Positions 25,388 to 34,250 of a DNA stretch of 61,861 nucleotides are shown piece by piece (the first letter of the stretch is position 1; every line of letters begins with the position of its first letter). Made by a program: the position numbers and the translations under genes. The stretch spans positions 1 to 61,861 of the forward strand of contig JACKAT010000032.1 in NCBI GenBank assembly GCA_020634935.1, read 5' to 3'. Source of the stretch: Anaerolineales bacterium. GTDB taxonomy: Bacteria; Chloroflexota; Anaerolineae; 4572-78; J111. The notes beneath the pieces are model-generated. The model was given only the letters and a program-made list of their open reading frames with translations, had not been told where the DNA came from and searched no databases.

Positions 25388-25906
25388 TTGCAACTAGCAA
25401 TTGGCCAAAACGTTATTCACCCCATTCACGGCGCCGGAAAAATTACCGGGGTGACGGAAATGAATATAGTTGAAGAATTTACCAAATATTATGTCATCGA
25501 ATTTTCAACTAAACGCTTGACTTTGCATGTACCTGTCCTGAATTTGGGGGGGTGTAATATTCGTCAGGTGATGTCGGAAAATAAGACCGACGATGTTTTT
25601 GGAATTTTGCAAGGAGAACCGGAGGCGCTGCCTCAGGACTTTAAGCACCGGCGGCGGCGGCTTGAAGATTGGTTACAATCCGGCCGGCCGGTTGAGATTG
25701 CCCAGGCGGTGCGGGCGTTAGCCTGGCGTAATGAGAATGGCGGGCTGAGCAGCTTAGAAAGCCGTTTGTTTGCCCAGGCTAAGGATATGTTAGTGACAGA
25801 AGTCGCCCTGGCTACCAATCAGGATGATCGGGACGCTCGGCGGGAAATTGAAGCGGTGTTGATGGCCGCAATGCCGGCCGGCGCGGCGAAGGTTCTGGCT
25901 CATTAA
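25388..25906 (+). CDS. CarD/CdnL family RNA polymerase-binding regulator
   Basis: A 172-aa CarD-family protein. Residues 1-60 are the Tudor-like RNAP-interaction domain (IGQNVIHPIHGAGKITGVTE, then YYVIEFSTKRLTLHVPV). Residues 70-165 form the helical DNA-binding domain with the HRRRRLEDWLQSG and FAQAKDMLVTEVALA segments. Such proteins bind the RNAP beta subunit and stabilise open complexes at housekeeping promoters. The start is TTG at 25388, supported by GGAAAGGAGA seven bases upstream; the first strand would be lost with any later start. A terminator follows the stop. Confidence 0.9.
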   Translation: MQLAIGQNVIHPIHGAGKITGVTEMNIVEEFTKYYVIEFSTKRLTLHVPVLNLGGCNIRQVMSENKTDDVFGILQGEPEALPQDFKHRRRRLEDWLQSGRPVEIAQAVRALAWRNENGGLSSLESRLFAQAKDMLVTEVALATNQDDRDARREIEAVLMAAMPAGAAKVLAH

Positions 25907-25942
25907 CTCTGGCAAAGCCATTGATATACGACAAGATGACAG

Positions 25943-25968
25943 GGAGGCTATGGCAGCCTCTTTTTTTA
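25943..25968 (+). terminator. Rho-independent terminator after the CarD gene
   Basis: GAGGCT at 25944-25949 pairs with AGCCTC at 25955-25960, followed by seven T. It lies 37 bases after the CarD stop and before the convergent GH42 gene. Confidence 0.75.
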
Positions 25969-25982
25969 TTTAAACCGGGCGG

Positions 25983-27953
25983 TTACTCGTATCTTAAAAT
26001 AGCGACATCGCGCGGCTGAAGGGTGATTAAGGTGGTCGGCGGCAGGTTAAGCAGCAGCGAAACCCCCGGCCGATGCAGATGAACCGTTTTCGGCTCAGCA
26101 TTATGATTGAGCAGCAATACCCCTTCCCCCCCATCGGCCAAGTCGATGGCAATGGCCTCGACATCGTTGGGTAAGGAGAACGGCACGGCCAGTTCATCTA
26201 AGCCTAAAGCCTGCCATAGAGTTTGAGGCAGCAGATGCTCGAACCAACAGCCCGCATAGACCGCCACCCCCTGCCCGACCTTGTTTTGCGTGGCCGCGAC
26301 CTGATCCCGCCAGTAGAATTGATTGTAAAACAGCAGCGGTTGGGCAGTGGTCGGTTTGAGCAGTTCGGCCCAGCGCCAATAGGGAAAACTTAACCCGCCG
26401 CTGGCATTACGAGCCGCTCCTCGCATATCCGGCGGCAGACCCAGATAATCCTCAACTTGCACGCCCAATAGGGTGTCGATGCCGGCCGGAAGCGGCTGAT
26501 CAGACCAGATGTTGCTCTGCTCCTTAACGAAAGCCCGAAACGTGACCAGCAAGCGTCCGCCCTGCTCCACAAACTGCTGCCAGCGCAGGGCTTGAGCCGC
26601 ATCAATCAAGTTTGGACTGGGCACGATGACCACTTTATACCCGTCTATTGAGTCAGACCGGCGAATGACATCGACATTAATCCCCGCCGCCCACAAATCT
26701 TGGTAAATACTGGTCACCACTTTGAGATAACTGAAATCGTGCTGGTGCGGATCGATTTGCAGCGCCCACCAGTCGGCATAATCGATGAGAATCGCTACTT
26801 TGGCCGGCCGGCGCGAGATCGGCGGCACGGCGGCCAGGTCCCTCAAAAAGTGAGCGACTTCACGGTAGGAACCGGTGAGTGAACCATCCTGGCGTAACAG
26901 GCCGGCGTGGTACTGCTCTTGGCCATACCGGGCCGCTCGCCAGCGAAAATAAACCACGGCCTCGGCGCCGTGGCCTAAGCCCTGATAGGTCCATAATCGG
27001 ACTAAATGGGGGGGGACAGGTCGATTATAAGGATGCCAATTGACTACACCCGGCTGCTGCTCCATGACCCAATAGGGTCTACCTTTGAAGCCGCGCATCA
27101 TATCGTGATTGAGCGCCACGTGGTGCGGACCGGCGCTGCCCTGCGGGTAGTTATCCCAGGATACAAAATCGAGATCGGCGGCCAGGTCAAAGTAGTCGAT
27201 CTCGCAGGTGTCCTCGTTGCCGCCCAAATAGTTGTGGGTGATGGGCCGGTTGGGCGACCACCGGCGTACCAGGTCGATCTGCAGGCGCTGGTACGCAACC
27301 CAACTATCGGAGGCAAAGCGGCGAAAATCGAGCAGCAAGCTGGGGTTGTGCTGCGCCGGCGCGGTGCGGGGCAGCGGAATTTGAGCCCACTCGGTGTAAG
27401 TGGCGCTCCAGAAGACGGTACCCCAGGCCTGGTTAAGCCGGTCGAGCGAGCCGTATCGGGTTTGCAGCCAGACTTGGAAGGCAGCGCGGCAGTGATCGCA
27501 GTAGCAGCGGCCGGTGGCGTGGCAGCCGAACTCGTTATCGATTTGCCAGCCGGCTACGGCGGGGTGATCGCCGAGGCGCTGGAGGAGTTCGGTTACAATC
27601 CGTTGGGAGTAACGGCGGTAGTCGGGATTATTTGCGCAGGCATGGCGGCGCGAGCCGGGGCTCCAGGGCAGGCCATCGACATTACGCTGGACAATATCGA
27701 CCTGATGGGTTAGCCACGGGGGGGGCGCTGCGGTCGGTGTGCCGATGATGAGCTTTAGGTTTTCGTTAGCCAAAATGGTCATCGCGCGTTCCAGCCAGCT
27801 AAAATCAAATTGACCGTCGGCAGGTTCGAGCAGACTCCAGGCAAATTCCCCCAAGCGGACGTAGGTTAAGCCCAACTCGGCCATCATTTGAGCGTCGGTC
27901 GCCCAGCGATCGGCGGGCCACTGCTCTGGATAATAATCAACTCCTAATTTCAT
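25983..27953 (-). CDS. Beta-galactosidase, GH42 family
   Basis: A 656-aa intracellular GH42 beta-galactosidase with no signal peptide. The start MKLGVDYYPEQWP is diagnostic. The barrel fills residues 1-380, with acid/base Glu141 in WQIDNEFGC and nucleophile Glu298 in YWVMEQQPG. A Cys cluster (CYCDHC at about 155) may bind zinc as in other GH42 enzymes. A trimerisation (class I glutamine amidotransferase-like) domain at about 390-590 and a C-terminal beta domain follow. AAGGAG nine bases before the ATG supports the start. It would release galactose from oligosaccharides. No transporter or regulator gene is adjacent. Confidence 0.92.
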   Translation of the reverse strand: MKLGVDYYPEQWPADRWATDAQMMAELGLTYVRLGEFAWSLLEPADGQFDFSWLERAMTILANENLKLIIGTPTAAPPPWLTHQVDIVQRNVDGLPWSPGSRRHACANNPDYRRYSQRIVTELLQRLGDHPAVAGWQIDNEFGCHATGRCYCDHCRAAFQVWLQTRYGSLDRLNQAWGTVFWSATYTEWAQIPLPRTAPAQHNPSLLLDFRRFASDSWVAYQRLQIDLVRRWSPNRPITHNYLGGNEDTCEIDYFDLAADLDFVSWDNYPQGSAGPHHVALNHDMMRGFKGRPYWVMEQQPGVVNWHPYNRPVPPHLVRLWTYQGLGHGAEAVVYFRWRAARYGQEQYHAGLLRQDGSLTGSYREVAHFLRDLAAVPPISRRPAKVAILIDYADWWALQIDPHQHDFSYLKVVTSIYQDLWAAGINVDVIRRSDSIDGYKVVIVPSPNLIDAAQALRWQQFVEQGGRLLVTFRAFVKEQSNIWSDQPLPAGIDTLLGVQVEDYLGLPPDMRGAARNASGGLSFPYWRWAELLKPTTAQPLLFYNQFYWRDQVAATQNKVGQGVAVYAGCWFEHLLPQTLWQALGLDELAVPFSLPNDVEAIAIDLADGGEGVLLLNHNAEPKTVHLHRPGVSLLLNLPPTTLITLQPRDVAILRYE

Positions 27954-27993
27954 GATCGGACTCCTTGATGCGACGATAAGATCGCTGAAGGGG

Positions 27994-28047
27994 ACAGCTA
28001 AAGCCGTTACTACTAGCTTTATGAGTGGTAGTAACGGCTTTAGCTGT
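27994..28047. repeat. REP-like palindrome, 20-bp perfect arms
   Basis: The arm at 27994-28013 begins ACAGCTAAAGCCGTTAC and is perfectly repeated inverted at 28028-28047, with a 14-base loop. It lies between the divergent GH42 and CPBP genes. Similar GTAGTAACGGCTTTAGC elements occur widely in cyanobacteria and Chloroflexota. Confidence 0.8.
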
Positions 28048-28104
28048 TCTCAAAGCGGCGTCGTACAGTGTAGCCAGGTTTGCCAGAGGCGGCAAGTTGC
28101 TGCT

Positions 28105-28839
28105 ATGATTCCCCCCATGCAAATCATTCAACAATTTATCGAATGGCCCGGGCTGTGGCTCAATTTAGCGCGGCTGCTAACGCTGATCTTTACCAGCTTT
28201 ATTGCCTGGATGACCTATCGCAGCTATGTGTTGATCAAAACCATTCCCATCGAGGCAAACCTGCTGTTATCGCTGCCTGAGTCGATAGTTCGGCTGGGAA
28301 TGGTTGGTTTTTGCCTGTTTCTGGCCTGGATGAGTGGCTTATCGATGGCGCAGTTGGGGTTGTGGATCATCGATCCGTGGCGGATGATGGGGTGGGGTTT
28401 GGCCGTGGGGGTTGTCATTCAGTTGGGGGTCAATGTCATTACGTTACAAGCCATCCGCATTTTTGGCGCGACTATCTATTCCGCCTGGCTGATCCGCAAC
28501 ATATTACCTCGCCACAGCAGCGAATGGCCGTGGCTAGTGGTGGCTTTTATCCCCCCGGTCCTAATGGAAGAGTTGTTATTTCGGACACTACTGCTGGGTC
28601 TTTTTCAAGCGATTGTGCCGCTGCTGCTGCTTATTCCGGCGACATCGATTGTGTTTGGTTTGATGCACCAGCCTCAAGGCAAACTCGGCATGGTGATTGC
28701 CGGGGCCATCAATGTGGCCTTCTGCATCTTATTTGTTTGGTCAGGCCAGTTGTTACTAACGTTTGTGGCGCATTATACCATCAACCTGTTGCAGGTTGTT
28801 TTGGCTTCGCGCCGGCAGGATTGGCTGGAAAACTACTAA
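28105..28839 (+). CDS. CPBP family intramembrane glutamic endopeptidase
   Basis: A 244-aa membrane protease of the CPBP/Rce1/ABI group. Six to seven hydrophobic segments are seen. Motif 1 is MEELLFRTLLLG (EExxxR) at about 155, motif 2 is FGLMHQ (FxxxH) at about 185, and motif 3 lies near FVAHYTINLLQ. All catalytic residues are present. The substrate is unknown. The frame is open further upstream but there only translates the REP palindrome, so the start is ATG at 28105 or 28117; neither has a clear ribosome site. Confidence 0.87.
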   Translation: MIPPMQIIQQFIEWPGLWLNLARLLTLIFTSFIAWMTYRSYVLIKTIPIEANLLLSLPESIVRLGMVGFCLFLAWMSGLSMAQLGLWIIDPWRMMGWGLAVGVVIQLGVNVITLQAIRIFGATIYSAWLIRNILPRHSSEWPWLVVAFIPPVLMEELLFRTLLLGLFQAIVPLLLLIPATSIVFGLMHQPQGKLGMVIAGAINVAFCILFVWSGQLLLTFVAHYTINLLQVVLASRRQDWLENY

Positions 28840-28854
28840 CAATCTATTCTCCCA

Positions 28855-28883
28855 TTGACAAAAAATATTTAGAATGATATGCT
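28855..28883 (+). promoter_or_regulatory. Sigma70-type promoter
   Basis: A perfect TTGACA at 28855-28860, a 17-base spacer and TATGCT at 28878-28883, 36 bases before the ATG at 28919. It is the clearest canonical promoter in the window. Confidence 0.75.
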
Positions 28884-28918
28884 GTTTCTATAGCTTATGA
28901 CAAGTTAAGGAGACAAAT

Positions 28919-30151
28919 ATGGCTGTTTCCTATCCCGACGCCATCGGGGAGCATGTCGCTACATCCGAGCGATACTATACGGGTGGGTTGCAGTACGCCG
29001 GTTATCTGGAACCGGCGGCTATCGCGACCGGTCAGGTGTCCAGCTTGTTCCTCTTTTTGCAAAATATGCTCAACGTACCGATGACGGTTACGATTAAGGC
29101 TAGCCCGCCATTAACCGGGTTTTTTCGGGGGCGAAAACCCCTGCTGCGGGTAGGTGAGCCGGTGATCCAATTAGAGTTGGCCGCAGCCGAAGCGGGGTTG
29201 CTGACCCTACCGGTCGCTACCACCGAGCAAACCGAGGCAGGCCAGTACGGGCTGACGATTGAGGTCAAAGCCGCTACTAAAAATCGGGGCGACCGAGTTA
29301 GACCCACTCAATCAACCAGTGCGTTGGAAAATAAATTTATCGATAATATGGTCGGGCTTAATTTAGTCAGCAGTTTGGGGGCCACTTACTCTGAAAAATC
29401 GGCTAAGAAAGCGCTATTCTCGTTGAGCGTGACCGGCAAGAAACGGGCGTCTAAAAAGAAACCCTCGCTCAAGCATCAGTACGATCAAATCTGGGATATG
29501 GACGACGCCCAGGTTTTTACCAAATCCATCCAAGAAATCAATTCCCGACGGGCTAAGCTCAAATCGGCCTTAGATACGGAAACGTTGTATGCCAACCTCT
29601 ACGCCGAAAGTGTAAAGCGCTTTGCCAACGCCGGGCTGCCCCTCCGCATTGGCGAGGCCATTACCCTGGCTAAAATTTTGACTTACACGTGCCAATACTT
29701 TCTCAGCAGTCCGGATCGGGTCAATGGGCTGCTTTTGCCGATTTGGGAGCGGGCTCTTTCATTAGAAGCGGATACTACCGACGCTTTGGATGTGATCAGG
29801 TTGTTGGGGTATCATCATTTACTGCGGGTTTCAGTGGCCTTGAGTTTTGGGGTGATCGGCCGGGCCATCGGCCAACAATTATGGTCGCAAGAGGAGCGCC
29901 AGGCCGTAGCCGGGCATATTGCCGATACGGTCGAGATGGGCGAGACGTTAGATATCGAATTTTTGTACCTGCCGCTGTTGATTGCCGGTACGCAAATTTC
30001 TAAACGGTTAATCTTACCGGATGAAGATGTCGATAACTCTTTAGCGCTGATGAAGCAGGCCCGCCTGGCCCGCCCTGATCTGTTCAAAGATAAAGATATG
30101 GCCAGAGCCAGTCAAGTTTATAATCAAATTATGCAAAAGGCGCTGGCTTAG
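28919..30151 (+). CDS. Hypothetical protein, beta N-domain and helical C-domain
   Basis: A 410-aa soluble protein that I do not recognise. Residues 1-120 look like an immunoglobulin-like beta sandwich (SSLFLFLQNMLNVPMTVTIKA, GQYGLTIEVKA). A linker rich in K/S (about 155-185) precedes a helical domain of about 220 residues (SVKRFANAGLPLRIGEAITLAKILTY...). There is no signal peptide or membrane helix. It has its own canonical promoter and a strong AAGGAGACAAAT ribosome site, so it is surely expressed. The N-domain resembles the beta tail of the DUF4469 protein at 32243 only in general fold. Confidence 0.65.
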   Translation: MAVSYPDAIGEHVATSERYYTGGLQYAGYLEPAAIATGQVSSLFLFLQNMLNVPMTVTIKASPPLTGFFRGRKPLLRVGEPVIQLELAAAEAGLLTLPVATTEQTEAGQYGLTIEVKAATKNRGDRVRPTQSTSALENKFIDNMVGLNLVSSLGATYSEKSAKKALFSLSVTGKKRASKKKPSLKHQYDQIWDMDDAQVFTKSIQEINSRRAKLKSALDTETLYANLYAESVKRFANAGLPLRIGEAITLAKILTYTCQYFLSSPDRVNGLLLPIWERALSLEADTTDALDVIRLLGYHHLLRVSVALSFGVIGRAIGQQLWSQEERQAVAGHIADTVEMGETLDIEFLYLPLLIAGTQISKRLILPDEDVDNSLALMKQARLARPDLFKDKDMARASQVYNQIMQKALA

Positions 30152-30174
30152 ATAATAGGCCTTTCGCTGCTTTA

Positions 30175-30214
30175 AGGTGACAGTCACCTGAGTCTGCTCA
30201 AGTGACTGCCACCT
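30175..30214. repeat. REP-like hairpin, probable bidirectional terminator
   Basis: AGGTGACAGTCACCTGA at 30175-30191 pairs with 30198-30214, 15 of 17 positions matching, with a 6-base loop. It lies between the convergent 410-aa and YtxH-like genes. GTGACAGTCAC elements are common intergenic repeats. Confidence 0.7.
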
Positions 30215-30244
30215 GGCGGGAATGCGGACGCTCTCGCGTAGCGC

Positions 30245-30451
30245 TTACGTGCCTAAACCTGCCTGCAAGTCGGCAACCCGAGCCTCCAATTCGGCTCGAC
30301 GCTGCACCGCCGCCTTGCGTCCCTCGTTCAAAATATCATCGACCCAGACTTTGGCCTGCGACTGCAAATCGGCGCCACTGCGGGGTGTGGTTAGCAGAAC
30401 GGCGACTGCCCCCAGCACCAGGCCGATCAGAAAGCCAGCTACAAAACGCAT
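30245..30451 (-). CDS. YtxH-like small membrane protein
   Basis: A 68-aa protein with an N-terminal glycine-rich membrane helix (FVAGFLIGLVLGAVAVLLTTP) followed by RSGADLQSQAKVW and a basic amphipathic helix. This is the usual layout of YtxH/gas-vesicle GvpP-like stress proteins (one helix, then TPxSGxxLR). Function is unknown; the family is linked to envelope stress. An AGGTCAAATTTGTC leader precedes the ATG. Confidence 0.7.
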   Translation of the reverse strand: MRFVAGFLIGLVLGAVAVLLTTPRSGADLQSQAKVWVDDILNEGRKAAVQRRAELEARVADLQAGLGT

Positions 30452-30566
30452 GACAAATTTGACCTCCGTATACTTAATGGCAATTTATGCTAAAGGTTCT
30501 AACTTAAGATGGCCTCATTATACCACGCTCCTTTTAGGAGGAAAAAGCGCAAAGGTTTGGGCTTGA

Positions 30567-31950
30567 ATGGCTGTCCAACGTACTGGGCCTGAACAACTGG
30601 CTGGCCGGTTGACCCTGTCTCAAGCGCTGCGTTTAAGGCAGGGTGAAATGGTCGCTCTGGTGGGCGGCGGTGGTAAGACCAGCACGATGTTTCGCCTGGC
30701 GGCTGAACTAGCAGCAACCCGGCGCGTGCTGATGACCACGAGCACGCGTATTTTTGCGGCTCAAATCGAGCGAGCGCCGGCCTATGTTAGCTTTGACTCC
30801 AGCCGGCAGACGCTCGACGATATTTTACCGGCCTTGCATAACGCGCTGGCCCGCCATTCTCAGGTGTTGTTAATCGGCCAGATCGACCGGTCAAGTGGCA
30901 AAGCCTTTGGGATTGCGCCGGAGGTGATCGATGCGCTGGCCACAACCGGGCAGTTTGATACCATTCTGGTTGAGGCCGACGGCTCTCGAATGCGTCCGTT
31001 CAAAGCGCCGCCGACCATAGGCCGGTCATCCCCCACGCTGACGACGGTGGTCGTGCCGTGGTGAGCATCGTGTTTTGGACCGGCCACTTCGCGACAGACG
31101 GTGCATCGCGCCGGTCGGGTGAAACGGCTCACAGCCAAACCCCACTTGGTGAGCCGGTTACGACCCAAACCATCGCCGAAGTTTTTGTCACCGGCAAGGC
31201 GGTTTTGAAGAAATGTCGGACGGGCGGCTTGTACAGCACGATCGCGTAAAATTCGAAACGGGCAGCTCAGCAGCAGGTCGCGCTCGCGGTTGGCGGCGCG
31301 GTTATTAACGTGAGCGGATCGTTTCGGTGGCGATCGAGCCGTGCAGGCTAAAACCGCCGATTTTGGAAGTGTGGAATAACCGGTCGGCGGCGGTGATTCT
31401 GGCAATGGTGGTTCCAGCCGGTTTGGCTCCCCAAGCAGTTGGCCTTGGGGCGATAAAACTTCATCGAAGGCACGTGGTCGACTACCGCGTTGGCCTCAGC
31501 CGCCGATCATTGATTGTGGTGCTGGGCGCTGAGGTGGAGCAAGCCGCAGCCTATTGCAGGATAAGCCGGTGAAAGTTATTTATCAACGATCACTGGGCTG
31601 AAGGCAAAAGCACTTCGATGCAGGCCGGTCTGGCGGCGCTGCCTGCCAACGTGAACAGCGCCCTGTTTCTGTTGGTCGATCTCCCCGGCGTGACGCCGGA
31701 CGTACTCAACGCCGTCATCGAACGCCATCGCCAAACCCTGGCCCCTCTCGTCTGGCCGGAATTCGCCGGCCGGCGCGGTAACCCGGTTCTTTTTGATCGC
31801 ACCCTATTTTCCGAACTAAGCCACATCAGCGGCGATACCGGCGGCCGGCCGGTGCTGCTCGCTCACCAAGACCAAGCTGAACGGGTGATAGTAACTCAGC
31901 CAGGCATTGTTCAGGATGTTGATCGACCGGAAGATTTGGTAGAGCTATAA
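30567..31950 (+). pseudogene. Decayed yqeC-mocA locus (selenium/molybdenum cofactor accessory)
   Basis: The first 150 codons (30567-31000) read a good YqeC N-terminus, with P-loop VALVGGGGKTSTM and LVEADGSRMRPFKAP. From there the homology hops between frames. DHRPVIPHADDG is in frame 2, VHRAGRVKRLTA in frame 3, TPLGEPVTTQTIAEVF back in frame 2 and GGFEEM in another. KPPILEVWNNRSAAVILA leads into a MocA-like cytidylyltransferase start (GGSSRFGSP, then KQL and VVLGAEVEQ). A clean MocA C-terminus follows from 31618 (SMQAGLAALP, LVDLPGVTPD, GDTGGRPVL). At least eight single-base indels are needed. This is either a pseudogene or a patch of assembly error. Intact, it would serve selenium-dependent molybdenum hydroxylase maturation. 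Confidence 0.8.
31618..31950 (+). other. Longest intact 3' segment of the mocA-like part
   Basis: A 110-codon open segment beginning MQAGLAALPANVNSALFLLVD carries the C-terminal half of a MobA/MocA-like nucleotidyltransferase, with the LVDLPGVTP metal-site motif and GDTGGRP. It lacks the N-terminal nucleotide-binding motif and is not expected to function alone. It is listed separately so the reader can find the best-preserved part of the decayed locus. Confidence 0.7.
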
Positions 31951-32242
31951 AGGCTTTACAAATAAACCTCTGATTTCCTCATCTGCTGGTGTCTTTGCCT
32001 AAAAAATTGAAATACTACATCTGAGACAAACAAAAGTGGCGGACTAGACCTCGTATTGGTCCACGGTATGGCAAGTGACTTTCGGGCATGGGAACAAAGT
32101 ACTATGGTACCACAAAACTTGTGACTTTTGGCCCTATTCAAGAGGGTTCGAGGTGTGGTATAGTTTTAACATCACTAGTGACGACCACTGACCCGGTCTT
32201 CAATTTCTACTCACTATTACATTTTCCAATCGGAGGACAATT
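31951..32242. other. Intergenic, no feature recognised
   Basis: The gap holds no convincing gene. A possible -10 (TATAGT at 32159-32164) stands about 80 bases before the DUF4469 gene but has no good -35. Confidence 0.4.
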
Positions 32243-32965
32243 ATGGCTAACAAAGTCAAATACAAGTTGCTTCCTAAAACTTTTAGCAACGACGATAAAT
32301 CTTATCGTGCGGCCGTCGAAGCCTACAAGAGTCTCAGCCTGGAAGACATTATCCAGGAGATGGAGTTTCGTCACTCATCCTTGACTACGGCCGATATGGT
32401 GGCCCTGTTTGAAGATTTCAGCCGGACCATTGTCAAACGGATAATAGAAGGCGACCGCGTCAATCTCGATTTGTTCCAACTGTCGCTATCGATCAAGGGT
32501 ACCTTTATTGACCAAGACGATCAGTTTGACTCCAGTCGTCATAAAGTGCGGGTGTGTATCAGCGCCAGCCGCGCTTTTCAGCGCACGGTAACTCAAAGCG
32601 TGCGTGTGGAAAAGCAGCTGAGTGAACTGCCAACCCCCAAGCTGGAATGGTTCTTTAACTTAGAAGGCAGCGAGCCAAACACGGTGCTGTCGCCCACCCA
32701 TATGGCCCGCATCAAGGGCGAGCGGCTGGCCTTTGACCAGAACGACCCCCGGCAAGGGTTATTTATTATGCCGGTTAATGACAGCGGCCAGCAGTCCAAC
32801 AGTGAGATTCGGGTAGACCGTTTCAGCCAGGCCACTCGTGGTCAACTGGTGTTCCGCGTACCGGATGGACTGGCCCCCGGCTTCTACCGGCTGGAAGTCC
32901 GCGCCATTTTTGGCACAAACAACCTGCGAACCGGCGCGTTCAAAGATATCCTTGAAGTGAAATGA
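32243..32965 (+). CDS. HU-like DNA-binding/DUF4469 protein
   Basis: A 240-aa protein. Residues 1-120 resemble the IHF/HU-like DNA-binding module seen in Bacteroidetes-type HU-DUF4469 proteins: LSLEDIIQEMEFRHSSLTTADMVALFEDF, then IIEGDRVNLDLFQLSLSIKGTF. Residues about 130-240 match the DUF4469 beta domain (LSPTHMARIKGERLAFD, GQLVFRVPDGLAPGFYRLEVRA). It is probably a nucleoid-associated or structural protein; the exact role is unknown. ATG follows TCGGAGGACAATT, a strong site. A rho-independent terminator lies 80 bases after the stop. Confidence 0.72.
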   Translation: MANKVKYKLLPKTFSNDDKSYRAAVEAYKSLSLEDIIQEMEFRHSSLTTADMVALFEDFSRTIVKRIIEGDRVNLDLFQLSLSIKGTFIDQDDQFDSSRHKVRVCISASRAFQRTVTQSVRVEKQLSELPTPKLEWFFNLEGSEPNTVLSPTHMARIKGERLAFDQNDPRQGLFIMPVNDSGQQSNSEIRVDRFSQATRGQLVFRVPDGLAPGFYRLEVRAIFGTNNLRTGAFKDILEVK

Positions 32966-33044
32966 AGTACCCTCTAATGTAATGTTACCGGATTTCGACG
33001 TGAGTAGTGTGTTCGTGTTATAACATCCCCACGTCGAGCCCCAC

Positions 33045-33080
33045 AAAAAGCCCCGAGCCCATTGCGGCTTGGGGCTTTTT
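33045..33080 (+). terminator. Rho-independent terminator after the DUF4469 gene
   Basis: AAAAAGCCCCGAGCC at 33045-33059 pairs with GGCTTGGGGCTTTTT at 33066-33080, with one G-U pair and a six-base loop. The A and T flanks make it work on both strands. Confidence 0.85.
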
Positions 33081-33110
33081 GCGTTACCATGGATGGCGTA
33101 TGTCACCTCC

Positions 33111-33264
33111 TATCTTAGGGCAGGTTACCCCCTACCTCAAGGCAGATCACCCCCTTATTTGGGCCAAATCACCTCCTTACCTGGGCCAGGTAGGCTCTTT
33201 ACTTGGGCTAGATCACCGCCTTACTTGGACCAGATAGGCTGCTTACCTGGCCCAAGGAGGCTTC
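33111..33264. repeat. 22-bp tandem repeat, about seven units
   Basis: TTAYYTGGGCCA-like starts recur at 33155, 33177, 33199, 33221 and 33243, exactly 22 bases apart, with two more degenerate units at about 33111 and 33133. The second half of the unit alternates between AGATCACCNCC and AGGTAGGCTCT types. 22 is not a multiple of three, so it is not a coding repeat. It lies between the terminator and the broken binding-protein gene. Confidence 0.8.
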
Positions 33265-33397
33265 CGCCTTAGAGCAAGAAGCCCGCCACTTTGGAGCAAG
33301 GCCGCTCCGTTGGAGGCCCACTTCACGCAAGTGGCCGCCATCGAACCGACGTCGGCGCTCAAGATCTACCCCCATCTCTACAAAGGTAAAGCTAATT

Positions 33398-34237
33398 CTA
33401 TTGGCCACGTGCCGCTGTTTTGGCCGCCCAATCAATGCGCCATTGGGCGACCGGATCGGCGCCGACCGGGCTGATGACGACTGTTGTTAGCCAGGGCTTG
33501 TAGAGCCGGTTAAAGGTATAGTAATTGATAGGCGCGATCACTGCATCTTGATTGATAAACATATCCTCAGCCTGACGATATAAGTCCAAACGCTTAGCAA
33601 CATTGCTTTCAATTGTTGCCGCTTCAATTAAGGTGTCGTAATCGGGATTATTATATTTGGCGATATTCATGGCGTTTTTAGAGTTGAAGATTGGAAGCCA
33701 GTCGTTTTGATCGGGGTAATCGGCGCACAAACCCAGGCGAAACGCATTCGGTTTTTCTTCATCTCGTGAGTCGGGCATTAAGGTATCAATATAAACACCC
33801 CACTCTTGACCCTCAATGGTGATTTTGGCCTGCGGAAAGGCCTCTTGCCATATAGCCTGCACGGCTTGGGCTAACTGAGTCTGGCCTTCAGCGGTGTCGT
33901 GCCCCAGGACGATGTCAATGCCGTCACTTTCAGGATAGCCGGCTTCGGCCAGCCACGCCTGAGCCTGAGCGATCTGATCGGCGTAATCGGCCTCGATCAA
34001 ATAACCGCCGATGCTCATATCATCAGCTACGTTGTCCAGGATGCCGGGCGGGGCAAACGAATGGGCTGGGACCTGGCCTCCTTTAGTCACATTTTCGATA
34101 AGAGCCACCCGGTCGATGGCTGCGGCGAAGGCCTTGCGAACCAGTGGGTCATCAAAAGGGGGTTTGGTATGCACAAACCCAAAGAAGTCGGTGCATAGAC
34201 GCGGAGCGGTGAAGTATTCCTGACTGAGTTGGGGATC
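33398..34237 (-). pseudogene. Truncated solute-binding protein, C-terminal third only
   Basis: The frame encodes about 275 residues closely similar to the C-terminal part of the intact protein at 37182-39056 (shared: AHSFA, WLAEAGYPE, GHDTAEGQ, SQ/GQEWGVYIDTLMP, APINYYTFNRLYKPWLT). Homology starts at DPQLSQEYF near 34237 and breaks off there, 14 bases from the stop codon of the regulator gene. Start codon, signal peptide and first two thirds are gone. The two copies differ at many positions, so this is an old paralogue, not an assembly duplicate. It cannot be exported. An internal ATG at 34174 could give a 258-aa fragment, probably without function. Confidence 0.85.
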
Positions 34238-34250
34238 AGACCGGTTTTCG

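Noticed and set aside
27952..28104. Upstream extension of the CPBP protease
   Set aside because: These codons only translate the REP palindrome; the membrane protein begins after it.
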